In this document: piece after piece, positions 43,917-53,405 of the stretch | Numbering within the stretch: position 1 is the stretch's first letter | How the letters are laid out: each line of letters begins with the position of its first letter | DNA from: Alphaproteobacteria bacterium | Lineage (GTDB): Bacteria > Pseudomonadota > Alphaproteobacteria > Micavibrionales > Micavibrionaceae | Direction: 5' to 3' | Assembly: GCA_023384135.1 (NCBI GenBank) | Contig: JAHDXS010000001.1 | Location: forward strand, 372,001 to 436,000 | DNA length: 64,000 bases | Position numbers and translations under genes: made by a program | The notes under the pieces: model-generated | Database searches by the model: none | What the model saw: only the letters and a program-made list of their open reading frames with translations | Told to the model about the DNA's origin: nothing

Positions 43917-46108
43917 GAGCGCCGCGAAAAGCAAAGCGTTATCTTCTTGCCGCCGCGCTGATCTGTTTACTCTCCGGCGCAGCGCTCGGCATCATCACTA
44001 CGCGCTCGATCTCACCGATCGAACGGACCCTCCATTCGATCGTCTCGGACATCCATGCGGTCAGAGTTACAGACCGAAACGGCGAACCGCTTGGCCTGTC
44101 CTATGACACCCGCTGGAACCGCCACGATACAGTGCCCCTTTATGAAGTCCCTGAATTTATGAAAACGGCCTTTATTTTCTCCGAAGACCGCCGCTTTTTC
44201 AATCATACCGGAATCGATTGGAACGCACGCCTTGCCGCCCTTTACCAGAACGCCTCAAAACTCCGCACAGTGCGCGGCGCAAGTACCATAACGGAACAAG
44301 TGGTGCGCCTTATCAACCCACGCCCGCGCGCGCTCTGGTCGCGTTGGCTGGAGGGGTTCGAGGCGCAGCGTCTGGAACTGACAGTCTCCAAAGCAGAAAT
44401 TCTCGAATTCTACCTGAATCAGGTTCCTTACGGCTCGAACCGCAGAGGCATAGCGCAGGCCGCCCGTTATTATTTCAACCGCGACCTTTCCACATTGAGT
44501 AAAAAGGAAATGCTCGCATTGGTCGTTCTTGTCCGCGCTCCTTCCGGCTACGATCCCTTCCGCTTTCCCGGCCGCATCGAAAAGCCACTCAATCGCCTCG
44601 CAGTCGCGCTGCTCGAAGCGGGGCTAATCGGTTCGCAAGAACATGAGGAAATCAAAACCGGAAAGCTAAACATTCAAAAGCCCGCGCTCAATATCGAAGC
44701 ACGACACTTCGCTCGCTATGTCCGCCAGAACGCGCCGCAGAACAGCCGCGAAGTTTACCGGACGACCCTCGACTCCCGCTTGCAAGGTCAAATACAAAAC
44801 CTCCTGGATCAGCGGCTTGTCAGCCTCCATAAAAAGCGCGTCAACAACGCGGGCGTTCTCGTAGCAGATCACCAGACCGGGGAAATTCTCGCTTGGGTCG
44901 TCGGCGGGGCCAGCCTGCCGGATGCGCAAACCCCCGGTCTTGAAATCGACCCGGTAACGACACCCAGACAACCCGGATCGGCCATGAAACCCTTCGTCTA
45001 CGCCGCCGCGCTTGAAAAGGGCTGGACGGGCGCGACCTTTCTCGATGATTCCCCTCTCGCCGAAGCCGTGGGCCACGGCCTTCATAATTTCCGCAATTAC
45101 AGCAACACCCATTACGGCATCCTGACCCTGCGTGAGGCGCTCGGAAATTCCCTGAATATCCCCGCCCTACTCGCGATCCGCAAGGTCGGCACGGGCGAAT
45201 ATCTCACGATCCTGCAACGGCTCGGTTTTGAAAGCCTGACCGAAAGCTCCAATATCTACGATGAGGGGCTGGCGCTCGGCAACGGCGCGGTAACGCTTCT
45301 GGAAATGGCACAGGCCTACGGCGCTCTGGCCAACCAAGGCGTTTTCAGACCGCTTCATGTTCTGCAGCGGCAGGATGACCCAGCGAGGCCCCAACGCATC
45401 TTTTCAGAGGAGTCCGCCTCGATCATCGGCAACATCCTCTCCGACCCGTGGGCGCGGCGGCTGGAGTTCGGCGCGGGCAGTGTTTTAAATCTGCCGATAC
45501 AGACCGCCGTAAAAACGGGCACCAGCACAGATTACCGCGATGCATGGACCATGGGGTATAATGACCGTTACGTGGTAGGCGTCTGGATGGGCAATCTCGA
45601 CAACACGCCGATGGAGGGCGTAACCGGAGCAAACGGCCCAGCACTTGTTTTGCGCTCCATCTTCGCCGTTCTGAATAAAAACCGTGACACCAAACCGCTT
45701 TATCTCAGCCCAAATCTGGTTTCACACACGGTCTGCGCAAAACCGCAAGATGCGGAAGGTCAATGCATAGAGACAACCGAATGGCTCCCGCTCAGCCATG
45801 AATTGGCGACAGAGACCCAAACAAGCTTTAAAAACGAGACGCCAGAACTGGTGCGCCCCACGGACGGGCTGCAAATCGCCTACGATCCGCGCATCCCGCA
45901 AGCCCATCAGAAATTCCGCTTTGAAATCCGCGCCCTGCCCGAAAATACCCGCATCGAATGGGCCTTAAACGACGAACCGATCATAAGCGCCTCTGAATCC
46001 ACCCTCCTCTGGCCCGTCACGCGCGGCAAACACGTCCTGCGCGTCAGCCTCTTCACCCCCGACGGCGACGTCCGCAGCCTCGACCCGGTAAGGTTTACGG
46101 TGAAATGA
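43913..46108 (+). CDS. pbpC: penicillin-binding protein 1C
   Basis: A 731-residue bifunctional class A PBP-like enzyme. An N-terminal anchor (10-30) is followed by glycosyltransferase domain motifs FIFSEDRRFFNHTGIDW (about 84-100) and GASTITEQVVR, then a transpeptidase with Ser in PGSAMKPFVY, SxN-like motif in GNSLNIPAL and KTGTS near 536. A C-terminal BiPBP-type domain (about 640-731) ends the protein. The start is GTG at 43913, overlapping the A2M stop (GTGA). It probably works with A2M in periplasmic defence and repair. It abuts the convergent ABC operon. Confidence 0.92.
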   Translation: MRAPRKAKRYLLAAALICLLSGAALGIITTRSISPIERTLHSIVSDIHAVRVTDRNGEPLGLSYDTRWNRHDTVPLYEVPEFMKTAFIFSEDRRFFNHTGIDWNARLAALYQNASKLRTVRGASTITEQVVRLINPRPRALWSRWLEGFEAQRLELTVSKAEILEFYLNQVPYGSNRRGIAQAARYYFNRDLSTLSKKEMLALVVLVRAPSGYDPFRFPGRIEKPLNRLAVALLEAGLIGSQEHEEIKTGKLNIQKPALNIEARHFARYVRQNAPQNSREVYRTTLDSRLQGQIQNLLDQRLVSLHKKRVNNAGVLVADHQTGEILAWVVGGASLPDAQTPGLEIDPVTTPRQPGSAMKPFVYAAALEKGWTGATFLDDSPLAEAVGHGLHNFRNYSNTHYGILTLREALGNSLNIPALLAIRKVGTGEYLTILQRLGFESLTESSNIYDEGLALGNGAVTLLEMAQAYGALANQGVFRPLHVLQRQDDPARPQRIFSEESASIIGNILSDPWARRLEFGAGSVLNLPIQTAVKTGTSTDYRDAWTMGYNDRYVVGVWMGNLDNTPMEGVTGANGPALVLRSIFAVLNKNRDTKPLYLSPNLVSHTVCAKPQDAEGQCIETTEWLPLSHELATETQTSFKNETPELVRPTDGLQIAYDPRIPQAHQKFRFEIRALPENTRIEWALNDEPIISASESTLLWPVTRGKHVLRVSLFTPDGDVRSLDPVRFTVK

Positions 46109-46801
46109 TTATCCCCCCGAAACGATCTTGCCATCCACCAGATGAATCCTGCGGTCCGTGGCGGCGGCCAGTTCCATGTCGTGCGTGACCATAACAACCG
46201 TGGTCTTCTGCCTGTCCACCAGCTTACGAAAAATATCGCGTACGATATCGCTGTTCTTTGTGTCCAGATTGCCTGTCGGCTCGTCCGCCAAAATCACCAG
46301 CGGCTCGTTGGCCACCGCCCGCGCCACCGCCACGCGCTGCCTCTGCCCTCCCGAAAGCTGCGAGGGCAGCTTGTGCAAATGATCCTTAAGCCCCAGTTCC
46401 TCCAGCAACGCTTCCGCCCGCTCCTGCTGCTCTTTGTCGGTCCATTTGTTCAATTTGCGCATAGGAACGCGGACATTTTCGATAATCGAAAACTCTGTCA
46501 GCAGGAAGTGAAACTGGAACACGAACCCCAGTTTTTCGAGACGAATGCGGCAAAGATCCTCGCTTGAAAGCTTCGCGGTCGCCTCCCCATCGAGCAAAAC
46601 CTCCCCGGAGGTCGGTCGATCCAGCAACCCCAGAAGGTAAAGCAGCGAGGACTTGCCTGATCCCGAAGGCCCAGTGATAGAGACGAATTGTCCCGCCGCG
46701 ATGGACAGGGAAATATCGTCAACCAGCGTCACTGGAACCTCCAGCGGCAGGATCCGCGTCAAATTCCGTGTCTCGATCAACGGACGAGTCAGCTGGTTCA
46801 T
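46109..46801 (-). CDS. LolD/MacB-type ABC transporter ATPase
   Basis: A 230-residue ATPase with Walker A GPSGSGKSS (43-51), Q-loop FQFHFLLTE, signature LSGGQRQRVAVARA, Walker B LVILADEPTGNLD and an H-loop THDMELA. The ILADEPTGNLD style marks the LolD/MacB class driving mechanotransmission rather than direct substrate passage. It overlaps the permease gene by 4 bases and is the last gene of an adaptor-permease-ATPase operon. Confidence 0.9.
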   Translation of the reverse strand: MNQLTRPLIETRNLTRILPLEVPVTLVDDISLSIAAGQFVSITGPSGSGKSSLLYLLGLLDRPTSGEVLLDGEATAKLSSEDLCRIRLEKLGFVFQFHFLLTEFSIIENVRVPMRKLNKWTDKEQQERAEALLEELGLKDHLHKLPSQLSGGQRQRVAVARAVANEPLVILADEPTGNLDTKNSDIVRDIFRKLVDRQKTTVVMVTHDMELAAATDRRIHLVDGKIVSGG

Positions 46802-48060
46802 CCCGCAGCCCCCCGCACGATATCGACCGGGCGCATCAGCGCCGCCTTACGCGCCGGAAGCCACGCCGCAATCGTCGCAGCAACCATACAGGCCAGACCG
46901 CCACTCACATAATGCATCACGTCATAAACGATAAAGAGATGCTCGGAGGTGATGATCGCCTCCATCTTGATATTCACCGACCCAAGCGCAACCGACAGCC
47001 CGTAACCTAGCGCCCACCCCGTCAGCATCCCGATAAAGCCAATCAGAACACCCTGAAAAATAAAAATTTTCTGGATGTCTGATTCAGTAAAGCCCATGGA
47101 TTTCAGTATCGCGATATCCCGCGCCTTCTCGTTAATAACGGTCGAGATGATATTGAATATCCCGAAACACGCCACAAGCAGAATAGCCCCCGTGGTGGCG
47201 TACATAATCGTATCCTGAATCACGAAGACGGAGAGAATCCCTTCGTTTGACTCCTGCCATGAAACAGCCTTGTATTTATAGCGCTCCTCGATGGTCCTTG
47301 CGAACGCTTCCGCCTGATCGGGGTCGTCGAGCGAAAACCGTATGCCGTTGATCACGTTCGGGCGGTTCTGCATGACTTGAACGTCCTTAAGCAGGCTATA
47401 AGAGACATTCTTGTCCAACTCCGTGATGCCTGTATGAAAAATTGCAACAACTTTCATCTTCTTGATAATTCCGGCCACGGAAATGCTGGTCAGCGTATCA
47501 CCCACTTCGGCGTTCAACTCACCCGCCAGCGCCGAGCCCAGAATGACCCCATACGAGTGCGTCATCAGATCGTCGAGGCTTCCGGCGATAATATCGTCCT
47601 CCAACTTGGTAATCTGCCTTTCGTATTTAGGCTCAATCCCCTTAAGGCTCGAAGAAACGTCCGTGGAGCCGTAGCGGTAGAATATCTGCCCCTCCAGCGT
47701 CGGCGCGATCCGAACACCAGGCTGTTTACGCAGCGCCTCGATAATCCGCTCGGCGTTCTTGATCCCACGGATTTCCTCTTTCGGCTTCACACCCTGAAGG
47801 GAGATCGTCGTGCCGTCCTGCCCGAAGAACCAGCTGACCGGCTGGCGAGCGCGCTCCCGATACTCGTCTTCCATGACGATATGCGGGGAAACGTCGATGA
47901 TTTTTTGCGTAAAAAACCCTTGGAAACCTTGCATCATCGCCGCCATGGCGATAAAAAAGCCAACGCCCAGCGCAACCCCGACGATAGAAATCACCGTCTG
48001 GCGTATCCGTCCGTAGAGATGAGTGAGCGCAATATCGAGAAGCAGGTTTTTGGTCGCCAT
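46798..48060 (-). CDS. FtsX/MacB-type ABC transporter permease
   Basis: A 420-residue membrane protein with one N-terminal helix (about 20-42), a large periplasmic domain (45-270; MacB-PCD-like) and three C-terminal helices (about 280-400) forming the FtsX domain. It pairs with the ATPase (4-base overlap) and with the adaptor 48066-49091. Together they resemble MacAB-type systems exporting lipopeptides, lipoproteins or drugs from the periplasm. LolCE-like lipoprotein release is an alternative. Confidence 0.85.
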   Translation of the reverse strand: MATKNLLLDIALTHLYGRIRQTVISIVGVALGVGFFIAMAAMMQGFQGFFTQKIIDVSPHIVMEDEYRERARQPVSWFFGQDGTTISLQGVKPKEEIRGIKNAERIIEALRKQPGVRIAPTLEGQIFYRYGSTDVSSSLKGIEPKYERQITKLEDDIIAGSLDDLMTHSYGVILGSALAGELNAEVGDTLTSISVAGIIKKMKVVAIFHTGITELDKNVSYSLLKDVQVMQNRPNVINGIRFSLDDPDQAEAFARTIEERYKYKAVSWQESNEGILSVFVIQDTIMYATTGAILLVACFGIFNIISTVINEKARDIAILKSMGFTESDIQKIFIFQGVLIGFIGMLTGWALGYGLSVALGSVNIKMEAIITSEHLFIVYDVMHYVSGGLACMVAATIAAWLPARKAALMRPVDIVRGAAG

Positions 48061-48065
48061 GCGCT

Positions 48066-49091
48066 TTACCGGGCCTGTATGACCGCGCCATCGGAAAGAC
48101 CTTCAAACGGTGGCAACACAACCTGCTCTCCCTCTTTCAGACCTTCAAGGATCTCAACTTTATTCTCGCCGCGTATCCCGGCTTTCACCTTCTGTCTGTG
48201 TGCCGTGAACTTTCCCCTCGCTCCGCTTTCGGCGCGCCAGACATAGCCGTCATCGCTTAGGGCATTCAGGGGAATCAGCAAAGCCCCCTCCTTCTCCTGC
48301 ACGACCGTATTCGTCTCCACCGTCATGCCAATCATCAGCTTGGTATCCTCGGGCAGGGTGACATAAACCCGGTAGCTTTTGTTGACCGGATCGCCCTTCG
48401 GGCTGACCCAGTGCAAAATCCCCTGCATCACCTCGCCGGGAAACGCATCAGCGGTAATCAAAACCGTCTGACCGCTCTTGATCTTGGGAATATCCTCCTC
48501 ATCAACCTCGGCCTCAAGGCGCAGCGGCAAGGGCTGCCCGACCCAGAACAGAGGCTTACCGCCTTCCTTGACCTCCCCCAGTTCGACATCACGCCAGAGC
48601 ACTGTCCCATTCATAGGCGAGGCCATTGCCAGCTGCTGAATTTGTTGCTCAAGCATGCTGCTCCGCGCCCGGGTTTGAATAAGGCTCGATTTGCGTTGCT
48701 CATATTTGTCTTCAGAGAGGGCCCCGGTCTTTATTAACTTCTCGGCACGCTCAAACTCGGCAGCGTGATAAGTCTCAAGCGCACGGCTTTCGTCAAGTTG
48801 TGCCCTAAGGTCGGAATCGTCCAGCCGCGCCAGAATGTCCCCGATTTTAACCTGATCGCCCTCCTCAACATTCACCTCCATGATCCGCCCGGTCATGATC
48901 GGCGCGATGGCCGCCCATGTCAAAGGCTCGACGACGGCCGTAGCGTAAATGGCCTCCACCGCCTTGCCCGTCTCGGCCTTGGCCAGAACATAACCGGGGG
49001 GGCGTGTTGATGTCCATGAAAGCGCGAGGATTAAGACCACAGCAACAATTCCAAGACCGATAAACAGATATTTTTTTTCTAATGCAACCAT
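48066..49091 (-). CDS. HlyD/MacA-type periplasmic adaptor protein
   Basis: A 341-residue membrane-fusion protein. A single N-terminal helix (7-26) is followed by a split lipoyl domain (VNVEEGDQVKIGDILARLDDSDLRAQ near 75-100 and later MNGTVLWRDVE), a short alpha-hairpin (100-150) and beta-barrel regions. It is the first gene of the MacAB-like operon, five bases before the permease. It bridges the transporter to an outer-membrane channel not present in the window. Confidence 0.88.
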   Translation of the reverse strand: MVALEKKYLFIGLGIVAVVLILALSWTSTRPPGYVLAKAETGKAVEAIYATAVVEPLTWAAIAPIMTGRIMEVNVEEGDQVKIGDILARLDDSDLRAQLDESRALETYHAAEFERAEKLIKTGALSEDKYEQRKSSLIQTRARSSMLEQQIQQLAMASPMNGTVLWRDVELGEVKEGGKPLFWVGQPLPLRLEAEVDEEDIPKIKSGQTVLITADAFPGEVMQGILHWVSPKGDPVNKSYRVYVTLPEDTKLMIGMTVETNTVVQEKEGALLIPLNALSDDGYVWRAESGARGKFTAHRQKVKAGIRGENKVEILEGLKEGEQVVLPPFEGLSDGAVIQAR

Positions 49092-49170
49092 ACCAAAGCC
49101 TACTGGTAGATGATTTCGAGCCTAAAATTTCTATCATACAAAGGCATAAAGATGATGAAAATCGTGATCT

Positions 49171-49184
49171 TTGATCGAAATCAA
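49171..49184. promoter_or_regulatory. FNR/FixK-type anaerobox before hemN
   Basis: TTGATCGAAATCAA fits the FNR-class consensus TTGAT-N4-ATCAA perfectly. It lies 34 bases before the proposed hemN ATG (49218), meaning it would fall inside the gene if an upstream start were used. Known FNR/FixK regulons often include hemN. Confidence 0.8.
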
Positions 49185-49217
49185 GGTGTTGGGGAGCCAC
49201 AAAGGTACGATCCCGCC

Positions 49218-50561
49218 ATGAACGATGCCGCGATTGAAAACTTGATCCGCAAGTATGATCGGCCCGTGCCGCGCTATACGAGCTACCCCACGGCGGTCCA
49301 ATTCACGCAAACGCCGTCATGGGAAGCACATAAAGCCCTGATCCACAGGCTGGACCCTTCTGAGCCCGTTTCGATCTATATTCATATCCCCTTCTGTCAT
49401 AGCCTCTGCCATTACTGCGGATGCCATACTAGGATTGTCGGGCGTTATGGCCCTGTAAGCGAATACATCGCAACACTTACACAAGAAATCGCGTTATTCT
49501 CCAGCACGGCGAAAAAACGCCATAGCGCTTCGAGGATCCATTTTGGTGGCGGCTCGCCCAACTTAGCTTCTACGGAGGACCTTGAGAAAATTATGTTGGC
49601 CTTGGGTCGGGCTTTCCATATTCCTCCGGAAGCGCAAATCGATATGGAATGCGATCCAAGGCTATTAAGCGAAGAAAAAATCAGGGCCTTGGCCTTGATG
49701 GGCATCCGGCGGGTAAGTCTGGGCGTTCAGGACTTTGATCCGAATGTGCAAGGCGCGATCAATCGAATTCAGCCGTTCGAACAAGTCAAAAACTGCGTGG
49801 ATAACCTCCGCCGACACGGAATCGAAAATATTAATTTTGATCTTATAACGGGCCTTCCTCTGCAAACACTTGAAACAGTTGAAGCAACGCTTGAAAAAAC
49901 ACTGTCGCTCAGCCCCGACCGCATCGCCGTTTTTGCATACGCACACGTCCCCTGGATGAAAAAGCATCAACACCTCTTGGAAAAGTTCCCCAGACCGGAC
50001 GCGCTCACCCGATACAAAATGTCTGAACTTGTACGCGAAATGCTCTGCCATAACGGATTTACCGATATCGGGATCGATCACTACGCTCAAAATACAGACA
50101 GCCTCGCCCTAGCCCAGCAAGCCGGGCAACTACGCCGAAACTTTCAGGGCTACACCGACGATACGGCAACCACTTTGATCGGCTTTGGCCTCTCCTCAAT
50201 CAGCCAGTACGCCGATGCGTATATCCAGAATACAACTGACGCTCCGGCCTATCGAAAAGCCATAGCAGAAGGCCGGATACCCAGCGCCCGAAGCTGTTAT
50301 CTCACAGAACAAGATCAAAGCCGCCGAGCCTTGATTGAGCGGATAATGTGTGATTTTGAAGCCGATTTATCCAATTATAGGGGTATAGAGACACCTTTGG
50401 AAAGCTTGACCGAACTCCTGCAAGACGGATTAATTACCCTAAGCCACAGAAAACGGATTATCCGTATCACCGAGAAGGGCCGCCCCTTTGTGCGCTTGGT
50501 CGCGGCCTGCTTCGATCAGTACCTGAACCAAGCCGAACTCCGCCACGCCCGCGCCGTATAA
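49218..50561 (+). CDS. hemN: oxygen-independent coproporphyrinogen III oxidase
   Basis: A 447-residue radical-SAM enzyme decarboxylating coproporphyrinogen III to protoporphyrinogen IX without oxygen. It shows RYTSYPTAVQF, the cluster motif C-HSL-C-HY-C-G-C near 60, FGGGSPN (in the form HFGGGSPN) and the HemN C-terminal domain ending with KGRPFVRLVAACFDQYL. Start placed at 49218, because the FNR box at 49171-49184 lies just upstream; earlier in-frame ATGs (49110, 49152) would include it. It is convergent with the AspT-like transporter. Confidence 0.92.
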   Translation: MNDAAIENLIRKYDRPVPRYTSYPTAVQFTQTPSWEAHKALIHRLDPSEPVSIYIHIPFCHSLCHYCGCHTRIVGRYGPVSEYIATLTQEIALFSSTAKKRHSASRIHFGGGSPNLASTEDLEKIMLALGRAFHIPPEAQIDMECDPRLLSEEKIRALALMGIRRVSLGVQDFDPNVQGAINRIQPFEQVKNCVDNLRRHGIENINFDLITGLPLQTLETVEATLEKTLSLSPDRIAVFAYAHVPWMKKHQHLLEKFPRPDALTRYKMSELVREMLCHNGFTDIGIDHYAQNTDSLALAQQAGQLRRNFQGYTDDTATTLIGFGLSSISQYADAYIQNTTDAPAYRKAIAEGRIPSARSCYLTEQDQSRRALIERIMCDFEADLSNYRGIETPLESLTELLQDGLITLSHRKRIIRITEKGRPFVRLVAACFDQYLNQAELRHARAV

Positions 50562-50568
50562 AAAAAAA

Positions 50569-52239
50569 TTAAAGAAAGACAAGAAGCGCCCCGAAGAATG
50601 TCAGGATCACGTTGGCGAATGTATAGCTGCCAGCATAACCAAGCGCGGGAACCTGACTCTTGGCGGCGTCCATAACGACATTCAAAGAAGCCGTGCTGGT
50701 CATTGCACCGGTGATGGCGCCCATCAAAATGGCCTGATTCATCTTCATGAAATATTTCCCGACCAAAAAAGCCACCAGAACAGGAATAATTGTAACGAGC
50801 GCACCGCAAATCATCAAAAGCGGGCCGACCGTAGCAAGGGCTTCAAGAACTTTGCTTCCGGCGTTCAATCCGATCGTAGACATAAAAAGAACAATGCCAA
50901 AATCCATCATGATATTGCGGGCGGCTCTCGGGAAAACGCCGAATGTCGGATAAATGGACCGTATAAAACTTATCAAAATTCCTACAATTAATAGCCCTCC
51001 GGCACTTCCAAGGCTGATGGATATATCGCCGAATTTGAGAACAAGCGTCCCAAGCAAAAGCCCAAGCGCAACCCCCAGACAAAGCGTCAAAAGATCGGTC
51101 CGCTCCACATCGGCCTCAATACTGCCGAGCTTCTGACTAACCTCGATGATCATATTCTCTTCGCCGATGACTTCAAGCCTGTCGCCCTTCTGCAATACCG
51201 AGTTCGCATCGACAGGCAGCTCAATGCCTGAACGCACGATGCCAAGAATGTAGGCGCCATGGCGCGCAGGAAGCATGATCTCGTGGACGGCCTTTCCGAC
51301 ATAATCCGCGTTCGTGATCGTAATTTCTTTGGTCCTGATCCGATAGTTCAGAAGCTCCTTATCAAAGACTTCAGGAATATTTTTTGATTTCGCGATACTA
51401 TGCTGGGCAACCGAGGCAATAACGGAGACGATATCACCATCCTCGATAATAGTGGTATCACGATCAACTTCGATGATGCTTTTGCCACGGCGAATGCCAA
51501 GAACGGTAAAATATTGCTGTGTAGAATCCTGTATCTGATGGATTGTTTTTCCAACAAATTTACTCCCTGATTCAACCTTGTAGGTTCGAACCATCGGAAG
51601 ATTATTTTCGTTAATCAGCTTTCCGGAACCCCGCGCAGGTGCAATCTTGCGGGCCTCTGCGACCAGATCAATACGAAAGATTACAGGAATATACTTGATA
51701 AAAAGCAACAAGCCGGCAATTCCAAAAAGATATGTCAGGGAATAAGCCACGCTCAGGTTCTTAATAATTTCTTGCGCCGATATTTCATCTGGCAACGTCC
51801 CGGAGTTGCTTAAAACCGCATCTTGCGCCCCGACAAGCGTCGGCGTACTGGTCAAAGCCCCCGCCAGCATACCTGCGGCACTGCCATGTTGAAGGCTGAA
51901 CAAATTCGAAAAAAGCAGGCAAAGCAACACCGCAGTACTGGCGACAATTAAGGACAACAACATGTAGCGGGCGCCGTCTGCGGCAAAAGCGGCGAAAAAA
52001 CTGGGCCCTGCCTGAAGTCCGACACAGAAAATAAAAAGCGTAAACCCGAATGTCGCGATTTCTGCATTTCCGGTAAAACCCCAAGCCCCAAAAAACAACC
52101 CGGTAATCAGAACACCGCTGATATTACCCAGCTGTATGCCGAGAAGGTTGACCTTGCCCAGCAAATACCCGAGGCTGATAACTGTGAAGATGACCAGAAC
52201 CTGATCTTCTTTAAGCAATTCGAAAACATTGATTTCCAT
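50569..52239 (-). CDS. AspT/YidE-type transporter with two RCK_C domains
   Basis: A 556-residue inner-membrane protein. Two five-helix membrane halves (about 10-190 and 380-556) flank two TrkA_C/RCK_C regulatory domains (about 210-290 and 300-370), the YidE/AspT (AAE) exchanger architecture. GLQAGPSFF and STIGLNAGSKVLEALA are the repeated half-motifs. Family members exchange amino acids such as aspartate and alanine, but this substrate is not predictable. It has an isolated promoter region upstream (52240-52486). Confidence 0.85.
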   Translation of the reverse strand: MEINVFELLKEDQVLVIFTVISLGYLLGKVNLLGIQLGNISGVLITGLFFGAWGFTGNAEIATFGFTLFIFCVGLQAGPSFFAAFAADGARYMLLSLIVASTAVLLCLLFSNLFSLQHGSAAGMLAGALTSTPTLVGAQDAVLSNSGTLPDEISAQEIIKNLSVAYSLTYLFGIAGLLLFIKYIPVIFRIDLVAEARKIAPARGSGKLINENNLPMVRTYKVESGSKFVGKTIHQIQDSTQQYFTVLGIRRGKSIIEVDRDTTIIEDGDIVSVIASVAQHSIAKSKNIPEVFDKELLNYRIRTKEITITNADYVGKAVHEIMLPARHGAYILGIVRSGIELPVDANSVLQKGDRLEVIGEENMIIEVSQKLGSIEADVERTDLLTLCLGVALGLLLGTLVLKFGDISISLGSAGGLLIVGILISFIRSIYPTFGVFPRAARNIMMDFGIVLFMSTIGLNAGSKVLEALATVGPLLMICGALVTIIPVLVAFLVGKYFMKMNQAILMGAITGAMTSTASLNVVMDAAKSQVPALGYAGSYTFANVILTFFGALLVFL

Positions 52240-52486
52240 TTTGCGCTCTTCCCCGGCTAGCGGGTGCAGGATCGTTTATTATACATAATGTAACAAAGCT
52301 GGTCGCGTTACCTATATATATGCTTCACACAGGTGGAAAGAAAAAAACACCCGCCAGCTGCGCTTTAACAACATAACGGCCATGCGCATTAAGCAGCCCT
52401 AATATAATGATAAAAACAGTGGTTTAACTATTAAAAATGCACGCAAAAAAAGCAATAAATTGCAGTTTTGCGCCACACGCTCTACA

Positions 52487-53401
52487 ATGCAAAGAAAATA
52501 CGGGGCGATAAAAGCAATGGGCTGGGAAGAAAAGATCCTCTCTTGGTTCCAAAAGGACGAATCGGCATTTTCAAATCTGGAAATCCAGCCCCTTAGCCTT
52601 GGCGACCACCCAGAAAATATCGTGGTTTTTGAAGCCGTATCGCTGTATGAGGCTTGCTTGAAGGCTGACCGTGCGCTGCGTCAGGAAGGTATTCAAGGGG
52701 CTGTTTGGGCAAGAAACGAGCAAGCACCCTTTCTCGAAGATCCCTTGGCAGCCCTCAAGGCTACGCGTGAAAAATCCGGAAGCTATGCATTCGATTCAAG
52801 CTCCATGCGCTCCGCGATGGGACTGAGCTTGCAAACAGACATGATCCGCAATCCTGATGGCACCTATACGCCGCGCTTCGATAGTTTCAGAAACGTAAAC
52901 GCCGAAGACGTTATCGAGCCGCAGCGCCTGGCTGATCTGCACCAACTCACAAAAATCTTTGGCGTGAACACACTAAATGTCCGCTATCAGATGGCGGAAA
53001 AAATCGACCCTCACTATGACTACTTTACAGACTCCGCACCGATGGGGGGTGAAGAAGACAAGTTCTTCATGGGCCGCCCTATGAGAATTTTGGTTTCACG
53101 GAACCAGCCTTCGGTCATTCTATACAATACGCAGGGCGAAACGGCTGAGCCAAACCGTAGCGGAAATATTCGCGGCGCAGAGAGAAACGCCCTTAAGGAA
53201 GCCTGGCAGCCCGCAGTGGGAGATTGTGTCTTCCTCTGCAATTATACATGGGGAATGGATAAGGTTCTGCCGCACTCACCGCCTCATTTCTCTTGTGAGC
53301 GCGAAGAGGACGCACGCGTTATTGATGTCTACGACAGCAAGGACGGGCTAGAGTTACCCGAATTTGCAAAATTGGGTACTCCAGAGACAGAACCTGGCTA
53401 A
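52487..53401 (+). CDS. uncharacterised protein with HxD...HSPP pattern (possible DUF1826-like)
   Basis: A protein of about 304 residues without signal or membrane segment. The C-terminal half carries DPHYDYF, YNTQGETAEPNR, then GDCVFLCNY and LPHSPPHFSC...RVIDVYD. This order (HxD, Thr/Tyr loop, Gly-Asp, His-Ser-Pro-Pro, Arg-Val) resembles DUF1826/2OG-Fe(II)-type cupin folds; the link is inference. The start is uncertain: 52487 or 52517 (MGWEEK). It has a distant counterpart at 56123-56893 beyond typA and pirin. Confidence 0.6.
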   Translation: MQRKYGAIKAMGWEEKILSWFQKDESAFSNLEIQPLSLGDHPENIVVFEAVSLYEACLKADRALRQEGIQGAVWARNEQAPFLEDPLAALKATREKSGSYAFDSSSMRSAMGLSLQTDMIRNPDGTYTPRFDSFRNVNAEDVIEPQRLADLHQLTKIFGVNTLNVRYQMAEKIDPHYDYFTDSAPMGGEEDKFFMGRPMRILVSRNQPSVILYNTQGETAEPNRSGNIRGAERNALKEAWQPAVGDCVFLCNYTWGMDKVLPHSPPHFSCEREEDARVIDVYDSKDGLELPEFAKLGTPETEPG

Positions 53402-53405
53402 AAAA

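Noticed and set aside
42720-43934. 404-codon open frame on the minus strand over the end of the alpha-2-macroglobulin gene
   Set aside because: Also a shadow of GC-rich third positions; no recognisable family.
49110-49217. N-terminal extension of hemN to the ATG at 49110
   Set aside because: It would place the FNR box inside the coding sequence, and family members begin near the ATG at 49218.
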